The notes below the pieces were generated by a model. That model ran no database searches. It worked only from the letters and a program-made list of their open reading frames with translations, and was not told the origin of the DNA. This document shows, in pieces, positions 1 to 6,451 of a DNA stretch of 8,212 nt (positions are counted from its first letter, which is position 1; each line of letters begins with the position of its first letter). Origin of the DNA: BM509 sp036396915 (GTDB lineage: Bacteria > Desulfobacterota > Desulfuromonadia > Desulfuromonadales > Geopsychrobacteraceae); contig DASWJX010000327.1 in assembly GCA_036396915.1 (NCBI GenBank), forward strand, positions 1 through 8,212, written 5' to 3'. Made by a program: the position numbers and the translations under genes.

Positions 1-2
1 TG

Positions 3-803
3 CTGCTGCTGCTGGTGGCCCTGCTGGCCCTCCTGTTTCTGCGCCGGGCACTGGCGACCTGCCGGGTCAGCGCCGGCGCCGAACAGGCCGCGGCCCGCCG
101 CCGCGAGATTAGTCTGCGGCGGGGTCAGCAGCGCTGGTTCAAGGTGACGGCCATGACGGTCCTGCTGCTCGCCGGCGCCTTGCTCTACCATGATCTCTAC
201 GCGTCGCGGCCACCCGGCATCTCCGAGCCGACCCTGGTTCGGCCCGGCTCCGACGGCCTGCTCCGCTTCGAGAGCGAGCAATTCAAGGACGGCCGTCTGT
301 ACCGCTTCGCCCACGTCATGGAGGACGGCAAGGTGATCCGCTTCTTCCTGATGAACCGCTTCCGCGACCAGGTGAAGATCGGCGTCGCCCTCGACGCCTG
401 CCTGCTGTGCGGCGATCTCGGCTATATCCGGGAAGGGGAAAACCTGATCTGTCTCGCCTGCAACGTGAGTATCTTCATCCCCTCCCTGGGCAAGGGGGGC
501 GGCTGCAACCCCATTCCGTTGCCACATGAAAACCGCGCGGGGGAAATCCTCATCGCCGTGGCCGACCTGGAGGCGGGAGCCCGCTATTTCAGTGAAGTGA
601 AAGCCATCGAAACCACCGACCCGGTCACCGGCGAAACGCTCATCAATACCGAAGCCCCGTATCAGTACGAGTATCAGGGTCACACCTATTTCTTCGGTTC
701 GGAAGCGTCCTGGAAACTGTTCCGCAAGGCGCCGCGGAGCTACCTCGCCCCCCACGGGGCGAGCATCAGCGGTCCCGGCTGCGCCGCCCACGGGAAGGGA
801 TAG
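3..803 (+). CDS. DUF2318 Fe-S-type membrane protein, 3' part, with C-terminal YHS-like domain
   Basis: The reading frame is open to the left edge (Leu codons precede the GTG at 15), so the 5' end lies outside the window and the GTG is probably internal. Numbering from that GTG: residues 1-10 are the end of a hydrophobic segment, followed by an Arg-rich loop. A membrane segment lies at about 44-61, and a periplasmic-looking soluble part follows. The DUF2318 signature is visible as C129-x2-C132, C146-x2-C149 and GGGCNP with C164. This cysteine cluster suits metal, Fe-S or thiol redox chemistry, but no biochemical role is proven here. Residues about 201-244 (DPVTGE ... YEYQGHTYFFGSEAS ... APRSYL) resemble a YHS domain in which the usual cysteines are replaced. 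It lies 3 bp before two FtsX-like permeases, as in Campylobacter P19-type iron loci (established gene order), so a role in iron uptake or periplasmic redox is inferred. Family call is confident; function is moderate. Confidence 0.85.
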   Translation: MLLLVALLALLFLRRALATCRVSAGAEQAAARRREISLRRGQQRWFKVTAMTVLLLAGALLYHDLYASRPPGISEPTLVRPGSDGLLRFESEQFKDGRLYRFAHVMEDGKVIRFFLMNRFRDQVKIGVALDACLLCGDLGYIREGENLICLACNVSIFIPSLGKGGGCNPIPLPHENRAGEILIAVADLEAGARYFSEVKAIETTDPVTGETLINTEAPYQYEYQGHTYFFGSEASWKLFRKAPRSYLAPHGASISGPGCAAHGKG

Positions 804-806
804 ATC

Positions 807-2105
807 ATGTTCATCCGTATGCTCCGGCAATCTTTTCTGCGCGGCCGCAAGCGCAAGGCGCTGGCGGTGGCGACCATTGTCATCTCCGCCAGCCTGATTT
901 CGGCGCTGATGACCATCTCGATCAATGTCGGGGACAAGATGTCCCGCGAGCTCAAGTCCTACGGCGCCAATATCAATCTGCTGCCGAAGAGCGAAAGCAT
1001 CCCCCTGGAGATCGGCGGCATCGACTACAACCCGCTGCGCGGACAGAGTTTTCTCGCCGAGACGGATCTGCCCGCCATCAAGGAAATCTTCTGGCGCAAC
1101 AACATCGCCGGCTTCGCTCCCTTCCTGAAGACTCCGGTCCGGCTGGCGGGGCAGCGGCAGCCGGTGCAGCTGATCGGCACCTGGTTCGACCGGCATCAGC
1201 CGGTCGCCAACGAGCCCGACTACCGGACCGGCGTGCGGCAGATCAACCCCTTCTGGGAGGTCGTGGGAGACTGGCCCGAGGACCGGGCCTTCGGCGGGGT
1301 CCTGCTCGGGTCCGGACTGGCCGCTGCGGCCGGGCTGGAGGTCGGCGACCGCATCCGCATCGAGCTGGGGGAGGCAGAGCGGCAGCAAAGCGCCGAGCTG
1401 CAGGTGGTCGGCCTGCTCAAGACCGGCGGCGCCGAGGATCAGTCCATCGTCGCCCCGCTGGCCACGGTGCAGCAACTGACCGGCCTGCCGGGCAAGATCC
1501 AGGCGGTGAGCGTCAGCGCCCTCACCGTGCCGGAGAACGCCCTGGCCAAGAAGGCCCGGCGCAATCTCGACGCCCTCAATACCGAAGAGTACGATCGCTG
1601 GTACTGCACCGCCTACGTCTCCACCATCGCCCATCAGGTCGAGGAGGCGATTCCCAACTCCGCGGCCCGCCCGATCTGGCAGGTGGCGGCCGGCGAAGGG
1701 GCGGTGATGCGCAAAATCCAGCTGCTGCTGCTGGTGGTGACGGTGGCGGCCTTTATCGCCTCAAGTCTCGGCATCTCCTCGCTGATGAGCACCACCATCA
1801 TGGAGCGCTCCGGCGAGATCGGCCTGATGAAGGCCCTGGGCGCGGCCGACCGGGCGGTTTACCTGCTGTTTCTCAGCGAGGCCGCGGTGGTCGGGATCAT
1901 CGGCGGCCTGCTCGGCTGCGTTGCCGGCGCCGGACTGGCGCAGCTGATCAGTCTCGGCATTTTCCGCTCCACCGTCCCCTTTGCGCCGGTGACCCTGCCG
2001 GTGATTCTGTTCACCTCGGTGCTGATCGCCCTGGTCGGCTCGCTGGCGCCCTCGCGCCACATCACCCGGCTGCTTCCCGCGGAGGTGCTTCATGGCCGCA
2101 ATTAG
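807..2105 (+). CDS. ABC transporter permease, MacB/FtsX type (first of pair)
   Basis: A 432-residue permease with the four-helix MacB/FtsX layout. TM1 is at about 19-39, a large periplasmic MacB_PCD-like domain at 40-300, and TM2, TM3 and TM4 at about 304-326, 353-382 and 395-413. The FtsX-domain coupling motif ERSGEIGLMKALGA lies at 333-346, and the typical PSRHITRLLPAEVLHG ending at 415-430. The ATG at 807 follows the upstream stop by 3 bp and has a purine-rich ribosome site (GGGAAGGGA, 792-800). It is paralogous to the next gene: both share KMSREL-x2-YGAN after TM1 and PFW-x-V-x-G-x-W in the periplasmic domain. The two therefore probably form a heterodimer driven by the ATPase at 3258. Transporters of this type often act on envelope substrates rather than importing solutes. 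The context suggests support of iron uptake, but the substrate is unknown. Confidence 0.88.
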   Translation: MFIRMLRQSFLRGRKRKALAVATIVISASLISALMTISINVGDKMSRELKSYGANINLLPKSESIPLEIGGIDYNPLRGQSFLAETDLPAIKEIFWRNNIAGFAPFLKTPVRLAGQRQPVQLIGTWFDRHQPVANEPDYRTGVRQINPFWEVVGDWPEDRAFGGVLLGSGLAAAAGLEVGDRIRIELGEAERQQSAELQVVGLLKTGGAEDQSIVAPLATVQQLTGLPGKIQAVSVSALTVPENALAKKARRNLDALNTEEYDRWYCTAYVSTIAHQVEEAIPNSAARPIWQVAAGEGAVMRKIQLLLLVVTVAAFIASSLGISSLMSTTIMERSGEIGLMKALGAADRAVYLLFLSEAAVVGIIGGLLGCVAGAGLAQLISLGIFRSTVPFAPVTLPVILFTSVLIALVGSLAPSRHITRLLPAEVLHGRN

Positions 2106-3255
2106 CCTGCAACAGCGGCAGAACCTGCGGATGTTTCTGCGCATCCTGCTGCAGTCCCTGCGGATCCGCAAAAGCCGCGTGCTGATCGCCTTCTGCTCGA
2201 TCCTGATCGGCGCGGCGGTGGTCTTTGCCCTGCTCAGCCTGTACTTCGACATCTCGATCAAGATGAGCCGCGAGTTGCGTGCCTACGGCGCCAACTTCTT
2301 TGTCGGCGCCGCCGAGACCGGGCAGCCGACGCTGGAGGCGGACGTCTACCGCCGGGTTCTGGAGCAGATCCCAGCAACGCGGCTGGTCGGCGCTTCCCCC
2401 TACCTGTACGGCGTGGCCCGTCTCGATCTGGGCAATGCGGTGCTCGCCGGAGTCGACTTCACCGGCCTCCGGCGGCTCTCGCCCTTCTGGCAGGTGGAGG
2501 GCAAGTGGGTCGCCGTCGATTTCGACGAGGAGCACTGCATGATCGGTCGGGCGCTGGCCCGCAACATGGCGCTGAAGGTGGGCGACCAACTGCGGGTGTT
2601 CAAGCGGGAGACCGGTTTCAACCAGAGTTTGACCGTGCGCGGCATCGTCGAGACCGGGCAGGCCGAGGATGACCAGATTTTCGTCAACCTCTCCCTGGCC
2701 CAGAAGATCCTGGGGCAGCCGGGGCGCATCAACCACGCCATGCTGAGCATCCTCTCGCGCGACTTCGATACCGACGCCCTGGCCGCCAGGCTGAAGGAGC
2801 AACTGCCCGGGGTCACCGCGGCGCCGCTGCGCAAGGTCTCCTACTCGGAAGGGAAAATTCTGGAGAAGATCAAGGGGCTGATGGCCCTGGTGGCGGTGAT
2901 CATCCTGGCCGCCACCACCTTCTGCGTGATGACGACGCTGGTGGCGATGGTGGTGGAGCGCACCCGGGAGATCGCCCTGCTCAAGTCGCTGGGCGCCGAA
3001 AACCGCAGCATCGTGCGCCAGTTCCTGATCGAAACCGGCTGCATCAGCCTGGCCGGCATCGCCGGCGGGATGCTGGTCGGATTCCTGCTCGCCCAGCTGC
3101 TCGGTCAGGCCGTGTTCGGCGCCGCCATCTCCTTCCGCATCGCGGTGGTGCCCCTGACCCTGACCGTTTCACTGGTTGCCGCACTGCTGGCCGCCATCAT
3201 GCCGGTGCGCATGGCGCTGCGCATCGCCCCGGCCACCGTGCTCAAAGGAGAATGA
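2092..3255 (+). CDS. ABC transporter permease, MacB/FtsX type (second of pair)
   Basis: A 387-residue paralogue of the preceding permease. TM1 is at about 30-50, a periplasmic domain at 51-260, and later helices at about 264-286, 312-340 and 350-370. The FtsX motif ERTREIALLKSLGA lies at 289-302 and the C-terminal PVRMALRIAPATVLKG at 371-386. It lacks the longer insertion seen in the periplasmic domain of its partner (432 versus 387 residues). The start at 2092 overlaps the upstream gene by 14 bp and is supported by GGAGGTG at 2081-2087, which implies translational coupling. A later ATG at 2131 (MFLRILLQ) is possible but has no better ribosome site. Its stop codon overlaps the first of two candidate ATGs of the ATPase gene. 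Role inferred: half of the membrane part of the same ABC complex; substrate not deducible. Confidence 0.88.
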   Translation: MAAISLQQRQNLRMFLRILLQSLRIRKSRVLIAFCSILIGAAVVFALLSLYFDISIKMSRELRAYGANFFVGAAETGQPTLEADVYRRVLEQIPATRLVGASPYLYGVARLDLGNAVLAGVDFTGLRRLSPFWQVEGKWVAVDFDEEHCMIGRALARNMALKVGDQLRVFKRETGFNQSLTVRGIVETGQAEDDQIFVNLSLAQKILGQPGRINHAMLSILSRDFDTDALAARLKEQLPGVTAAPLRKVSYSEGKILEKIKGLMALVAVIILAATTFCVMTTLVAMVVERTREIALLKSLGAENRSIVRQFLIETGCISLAGIAGGMLVGFLLAQLLGQAVFGAAISFRIAVVPLTLTVSLVAALLAAIMPVRMALRIAPATVLKGE

Positions 3256-3257
3256 TT

Positions 3258-3932
3258 ATGAACAAGGTTCTGGAAATGTCGGGACTGACCAGACGCTTCG
3301 GCGCTGTGACCGCTGTCGACGGCATCGACCTCGACATCGTCGCGGGGGAATGGGTGGCCATCATGGGCCCTTCCGGTTCGGGCAAGACCACGCTGATGAA
3401 CCTGCTCGCCTGCCTCGATGCGCCCAGCGAAGGACGCTATGTCCTCGACGGTGTGGATACCTCCCGCCTCGACGACCGGGAGCGGACCGTGGTGCGGCGG
3501 GAGAAGATCGGCCTGGTTTTTCAGCAGTTCCATCTGGTTCCCTACCTGACCGCCCAGGAGAACGTCATGCTCGCCCAGTATTACCACAGCATGACCGACA
3601 AGGAAGAAGCCGCCCGGGCCCTGGCGCAGATGGGCATGGAGCATCGCCTCCAGCACCGTCCCTCGCAGCTCTCCGGCGGAGAGCAGCAGCGGGTCTGCAT
3701 CGCTCGCGCCCTGATCAACCAGCCGGCGATCATCCTGGCCGACGAGCCGACCGGCAATCTCGACGAACAGAACGAAGAGATCGTCCTCGACATCTTTCGC
3801 GACCTGCACCGCCAGGGGCGCACCATCATCATGGTGACCCACAACCCGGAGATGGGGGAGCAGGCCGAGCGCGTGGTCAGGCTCCAGCATGGCCGGGTCG
3901 AGGCCGCCGACCCGACACCCGTTACCCCCTGA
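3258..3932 (+). CDS. ABC transporter ATP-binding protein, LolD/MacB family
   Basis: A 224-residue nucleotide-binding subunit with every hallmark intact, numbering from the ATG at 3258: Walker A GPSGSGKT at 37-44, Q-loop glutamine Q89 in FQQFHLVP, signature LSGGEQQR at 138-145, Walker B IILADEPTGNLD at 158-169, and switch histidine H195 in MVTHNPEM. The ADEPTGNLD form and the small size are typical of the LolD/MacB/FtsE class that pairs with FtsX-like permeases, which is what lies directly upstream. Two ATGs are possible. The one at 3252 overlaps the permease stop codon (ATGA) but sits only 1 nt after the AAAGGAG at 3244-3250. The one at 3258 has a 7-nt spacer and is preferred. It presumably energises the permease pair at the inner membrane. 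In Campylobacter loci of this type, thioredoxin-like genes follow the ATPase; here a porin gene follows after 150 bp. Confidence 0.93.
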   Translation: MNKVLEMSGLTRRFGAVTAVDGIDLDIVAGEWVAIMGPSGSGKTTLMNLLACLDAPSEGRYVLDGVDTSRLDDRERTVVRREKIGLVFQQFHLVPYLTAQENVMLAQYYHSMTDKEEAARALAQMGMEHRLQHRPSQLSGGEQQRVCIARALINQPAIILADEPTGNLDEQNEEIVLDIFRDLHRQGRTIIMVTHNPEMGEQAERVVRLQHGRVEAADPTPVTP

Positions 3933-4007
3933 GTTGTCCGTCATCGCAGCCGATGCGGCGCTCCTTTTAATCGGCATGAAGGAGGATGTCAATGCACTAA
4001 CATCTTT

Positions 4008-4013
4008 TATAAT
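4008..4013 (+). promoter_or_regulatory. Possible -10 element of porin gene
   Basis: A perfect TATAAT lies 70 bp before the porin start, in the AT-richest part of the intergenic region. No good -35 hexamer is found 16-18 bp upstream (17-bp position reads GATGTC), so an activator would be needed or the match is chance. The 150-bp gap holds no convincing intrinsic terminator for the ABC operon, so read-through into the porin gene is possible. Confidence 0.35.
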
Positions 4014-4082
4014 TGACGCGACGTGAACGTTGATGCTCTCGCAAAAACTAACCGGGAAACCCCTTAAAGGAAGGTACGAAAA

Positions 4083-5141
4083 GTGAAAAACATCATTATT
4101 GCACTCATGCTGTTGACCGTCCCCGCCCTGGCCGCCGCCATGTCCGGCCACGACCAGGTTCAGGTCGCCCAGGCCTACCCCAGAAACGAGGTCATCGAGA
4201 AGCGCCTGGAGACTCTGGAGACCCAGCAGGCCGAACTTTATCACACCCTGGCCGAGAAGAAATCCGCCGGTCTGGCGGAGAAGATCACCGACAAGGTCAG
4301 CCTTTCGGGTCTGATCGAGGTGGAGGCGGGCTTCGCCGATTCGGAGAGCGACCTCTCCCTGGCCACCGCCCAGCTCGGCTTCGGCATGGAGATCAGCGAG
4401 CACCTCGGCGGCGACCTGATCCTGCTCTTCGAGGAGGGGGAGGACTTTACCGTGGACGAGGCAGCTGTCAACATCTCCAACGATGCCTGGTTCAGCCGCA
4501 TCGGTCTGCAGTACGTCCCCTTCGGCGTCTTCAACAGCCACTTCATCAGCGATCCGCTGACCCTGGAGCTGGGTGAAACCCAGGAGGTGGCGATCCTCGG
4601 CGGCTACGCCGGCGACCTCTTCGCCCTCTCCGCCTTCGTCTTCAACGGCGACGCCGAAAAGGCCGGCGAGGACGACCGCATCCGCGACTGGGGAGCGAGC
4701 CTGACCATCACCCCCCTGGAGGGGTTCGAGGCGGGCGCCAGCTACCTCTCCGATCTGGCCGACAGCGACGCCGGACTGCTCGGGGAGGACCCGTATGCAG
4801 ATCGGATCGCCGGCTACAGCGCCTACGCCATCTACGGCTTCGGCCCGCTGGAACTCTCGGGCGAACTGCTCGGCGCCCTCGAAAAGTCCGATGACCTGGG
4901 CGGTCTCAAGCCCTTCACCTGGAATCTGGAACTGGCCTACGCAGCGGCGGAAAACGTTGAAGTGGCCGCCAAGGTCGAAGGGAGCGACGAGCTGCCCGAG
5001 GCGCCCGAAAAGCGCTACGGCGTGGCCGTGGCCTGGAGCCCCGTGGAGCACGTCACCCTGGCCGCCGAGTATCTGCGCGCCGAATTCGAAGAAGGCGACG
5101 ATGACGATGTGGTCACCGCCCAGCTCGCCTTCGAATTCTGA
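4083..5141 (+). CDS. Outer-membrane beta-barrel protein, LbtU-family siderophore porin type
   Basis: A 352-residue protein starting at GTG 4083, with AAAGGAAGG at 4066-4074 giving an 8-nt spacer. A signal peptide covers about residues 1-19 (charged KN, hydrophobic core, ALAAA). A short helical or coiled-coil stretch follows at about 33-62 (VIEKRLETLETQQAELYHTL). The rest alternates polar and hydrophobic residues in the manner of beta-strands, is rich in acidic residues and Gly/Tyr/Phe, and ends in Phe (AQLAFEF), the classical outer-membrane insertion signal. The coiled-coil plus barrel layout and stretches such as GLQYVPFGVFNSHFISDPLTLELGET match what I know of LbtU-type proteins, named for the Legionella legiobactin receptor. 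LbtU works without TonB-type plug domains, and none is seen here. Siderophore or iron passage is inferred from family resemblance and from the neighbouring iron-type genes; a general porin cannot be excluded. Confidence 0.75.
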   Translation: MKNIIIALMLLTVPALAAAMSGHDQVQVAQAYPRNEVIEKRLETLETQQAELYHTLAEKKSAGLAEKITDKVSLSGLIEVEAGFADSESDLSLATAQLGFGMEISEHLGGDLILLFEEGEDFTVDEAAVNISNDAWFSRIGLQYVPFGVFNSHFISDPLTLELGETQEVAILGGYAGDLFALSAFVFNGDAEKAGEDDRIRDWGASLTITPLEGFEAGASYLSDLADSDAGLLGEDPYADRIAGYSAYAIYGFGPLELSGELLGALEKSDDLGGLKPFTWNLELAYAAAENVEVAAKVEGSDELPEAPEKRYGVAVAWSPVEHVTLAAEYLRAEFEEGDDDDVVTAQLAFEF

Positions 5142-5193
5142 TCCACGCCGCACCGAAGAACCGATCTTGTTACGACCTCCTGCGATTTAATCA

Positions 5194-5225
5194 GGGCGGC
5201 CCTCCCCGGGCCGCCCGTTTTTTTT
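5194..5225 (+). terminator. Intrinsic terminator of porin gene
   Basis: A perfect 9-bp GC stem (GGGCGGCCC at 5194-5202, GGGCCGCCC at 5208-5216) with loop TCCCC is followed by G and a run of eight T at 5218-5225. It lies 52 bp after the porin stop and separates that gene from the DUF1540 gene. Confidence 0.93.
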
Positions 5226-5278
5226 CGGACCGTTCGCGATCCTTGCTTCCCGGCCGTCCCGGCCCCGCCGACCTCGGC

Positions 5279-5331
5279 AAAAAACAAAAAACGATACCCC
5301 TCCTTGACAGCGCAAGAGGCCCTGCTAACGT
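5279..5331 (+). promoter_or_regulatory. Sigma-70 type promoter of DUF1540 gene with A-tract upstream element
   Basis: A consensus -35 TTGACA lies at 5304-5309 and an extended -10 at 5323-5331 (TG, one base, TAACGT) with a 16-bp spacer. Two phased A6 tracts separated by one C (5279-5291) sit where an UP element would contact the RNA polymerase alpha subunit. The predicted transcript starts near 5338, about 40 nt before the start codon. The -10 hexamer itself matches only at its T, A and final T. Confidence 0.7.
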
Positions 5332-5376
5332 CATTGTTCACGGCGGGTTTCTCTCACACCAACAAAGGAGTCTGAC

Positions 5377-5670
5377 ATGGCCATGAAAATGCCCAAGGTA
5401 ATGGATTGCACGGTATCCGACTGCGCCTACAACGCGAAAAAAGCCTGTCACGCCATGGCGATTACCGTCGGCGAACAGCCCAGCGAACCGATCTGCGACA
5501 CCTTCTTCCAGTCCGATACCCATGGCGGGGTCATGGACATGACGGCCGGGGTCGGCGCCTGCAAAACCTCCGATTGCCGGCACAACGAGAATTTCGAGTG
5601 TGCGGCCGAAAACGTCCACATCGGACTCAAGGGCAGCCAGCCGGACTGCCTGACCTTCGAACTCCGCTGA
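5377..5670 (+). CDS. DUF1540 domain protein, two tandem cysteine modules
   Basis: A 97-residue soluble protein with no signal peptide or membrane segment. The start is fixed by AAAGGAG at 5364-5370, 6 nt before ATG. It consists almost entirely of two DUF1540 modules with identical cysteine spacing: C11-x4-C16-x7-C24-x15-C40 and C62-x4-C67-x7-C75-x15-C91. Each begins D/A-C-[TK]-x-S-D-C and ends P-x-C-x-T-F. Four cysteines per module suggest binding of one metal ion (zinc or iron) or a small cluster each; this is inference, as DUF1540 has no established function that I can cite. The gene is a self-contained unit with its own promoter and with terminators on both sides. Its position between an outer-membrane porin and ferritin hints at metal handling. 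Family recognition is confident; biochemical role is unknown. Confidence 0.9.
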   Translation: MAMKMPKVMDCTVSDCAYNAKKACHAMAITVGEQPSEPICDTFFQSDTHGGVMDMTAGVGACKTSDCRHNENFECAAENVHIGLKGSQPDCLTFELR

Positions 5671-5680
5671 TTCAGGCAAT

Positions 5681-5721
5681 AATCCCGAGGCCGGCAAGGA
5701 ATGGTCTCGGGATTTTTTTTT
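5681..5721 (+). terminator. Intrinsic terminator of DUF1540 gene
   Basis: A stem AATCCCGAG at 5681-5689 pairs with CTCGGGATT at 5706-5714, extendable by GCC/GGT (one G-T wobble) to 12 bp with a 10-nt loop. A run of nine T at 5713-5721 follows and partly overlaps the stem. It lies 10 bp after the DUF1540 stop. Confidence 0.92.
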
Positions 5722-5823
5722 GAGGCCCGAGTACTGTGGCCATGCCGGAAACGATGCATGTGCATTGCCCGCCCATACAGGGGCCGGAGCGGGGGTCGAT
5801 GTGGTGAAACAACCGTGGTGCGC

Positions 5824-5829
5824 TATAAT
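5824..5829 (+). promoter_or_regulatory. Putative -10 element of ferritin gene
   Basis: A perfect TATAAT lies 72 bp before the ferritin start and downstream of a strong terminator, so the ferritin gene needs its own promoter here. The -35 region is poor (GTGGTG at 5801-5806 with a 17-bp spacer), which suggests activator dependence or another sigma factor. A transcript from here would start near 5836 and carry a leader of about 66 nt. Confidence 0.5.
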
Positions 5830-5843
5830 TGACCTAGGAATCC

Positions 5844-5876
5844 GTCGACAGACTCCTCGTGAAACGGGACTTCGAC
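5844..5876 (+). promoter_or_regulatory. Possible hairpin in ferritin mRNA leader
   Basis: The leader can fold as an interrupted stem. GTCGA at 5844-5848 pairs with TCGAC at 5872-5876, AG with CT inside it, then TCC with GGA, and finally CGT with ACG around a GAA loop. That is about 13 base pairs with small bulges. It ends 10 nt before the ribosome site AAAGGGG at 5887-5893. A regulatory role is only inferred. Confidence 0.3.
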
Positions 5877-5901
5877 CTAATATCAGAAAGGGGATGGACT
5901 T

Positions 5902-6399
5902 ATGTTGAGCAAGGCAATGGTAGCGAAACTGAACGAGCAGATCGCCCTGGAAAATTACTCTTCAAATCTGTATCTGCAGATGAGTGCCTGGGCGGAAATC
6001 AAGGGGCTCGATGGCTGTGGGGCGTTTCTGCGGGCACAGGCCGCCGAGGAGCTTGATCATATGCATCGGCTCTTCAAATATGTTTATGAAACCGGCGCAT
6101 TGCCGGTCATCAGCGACATCAAGGCCCCGCCCACCAAGTTCAAGTCGATCGGGGATCTGTTCCAGCAGGTCCTGGACCATGAGAAACAGATCACCGCCGA
6201 GATCAACAAGCTCATGAGCAGCGCCCTGAAAGAGAGTGACCATTCCACCGCGCACTTCCTGCAGTGGTACGTGTCCGAACAGCACGAAGAGGAACATACC
6301 ATTCAGCAGGTCCTTGACAAGATCCAGAATATCGGGGAAGCAGGCAGCGGGGTCTATTTTATCGATCGGGCGATCGGCGGCATGTTACGCGACCAATGA
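5902..6399 (+). CDS. ftnA: Bacterial non-heme ferritin (FtnA type)
   Basis: A 165-residue protein, the same length as E. coli FtnA and recognisable along its whole length. It stores iron: Fe(II) is oxidised at a di-iron ferroxidase site in each four-helix subunit and mineralised inside a 24-subunit shell in the cytoplasm. The ferroxidase residues are all in place: E17, Y24, E50, H53, E94, Q127 and E130. The third-site residues E49, E126 and E129 are also present. There is no bacterioferritin-style heme methionine context. The ATG at 5902 has AAAGGGG at 5887-5893 with an 8-nt spacer. The gene stands alone between the DUF1540 terminator and a bidirectional terminator at 6452. Placing storage next to an LbtU-type porin and a DUF2318 ABC system supports an iron theme for the locus. 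Very confident in family and intact function. Confidence 0.97.
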   Translation: MLSKAMVAKLNEQIALENYSSNLYLQMSAWAEIKGLDGCGAFLRAQAAEELDHMHRLFKYVYETGALPVISDIKAPPTKFKSIGDLFQQVLDHEKQITAEINKLMSSALKESDHSTAHFLQWYVSEQHEEEHTIQQVLDKIQNIGEAGSGVYFIDRAIGGMLRDQ

Positions 6400-6451
6400 A
6401 CCGCAATGGGGACCGGTTCGGCAGATCGGTCGATGATCCGTACCCTCCAGC

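Noticed and set aside
2062..2802. Minus-strand open frame of 246 codons antisense to the second permease
   Set aside because: The plus strand encodes an unmistakable FtsX-type permease. The antisense product is compositionally biased (Q, H, D, G) with no motif.
3942..3975. Hairpins after the ATPase gene (CATCG/CGATG at 3942-3955 and GCCGAT/ATCGGC at 3949-3975) as a terminator
   Set aside because: Stems are only 5-6 bp, mutually exclusive, and no T-run follows the stem directly, so I do not call a terminator here.
3933..4082. Search for a canonical Fur box upstream of the porin (and at 5722-5901 upstream of ferritin)
   Set aside because: No stretch close to the GATAATGATAATCATTATC-type consensus was seen. 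Iron regulation therefore cannot be claimed from the sequence.
3105..5153. Minus-strand open frame of 682 codons spanning the ATPase, the intergenic gap and the porin gene
   Set aside because: It lies antisense to two genes with clear family motifs and signals, its translation shows no recognisable domain, and long antisense frames are common in GC-rich DNA. Its great length is a curiosity only.
5754..5765. Short palindrome ATGCA-TG-TGCAT upstream of ferritin; CAATGCAC also occurs at 3990-3997 before the porin
   Set aside because: Five-base arms and an 8-mer at different distances and orientation are within chance expectation.
5859..6056. Overlapping plus-strand open frame that starts ahead of ferritin in another frame
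   Set aside because: It overlaps the highly conserved ferritin reading frame and has no family features; the ferritin frame has the proper ribosome site and intact catalytic residues.
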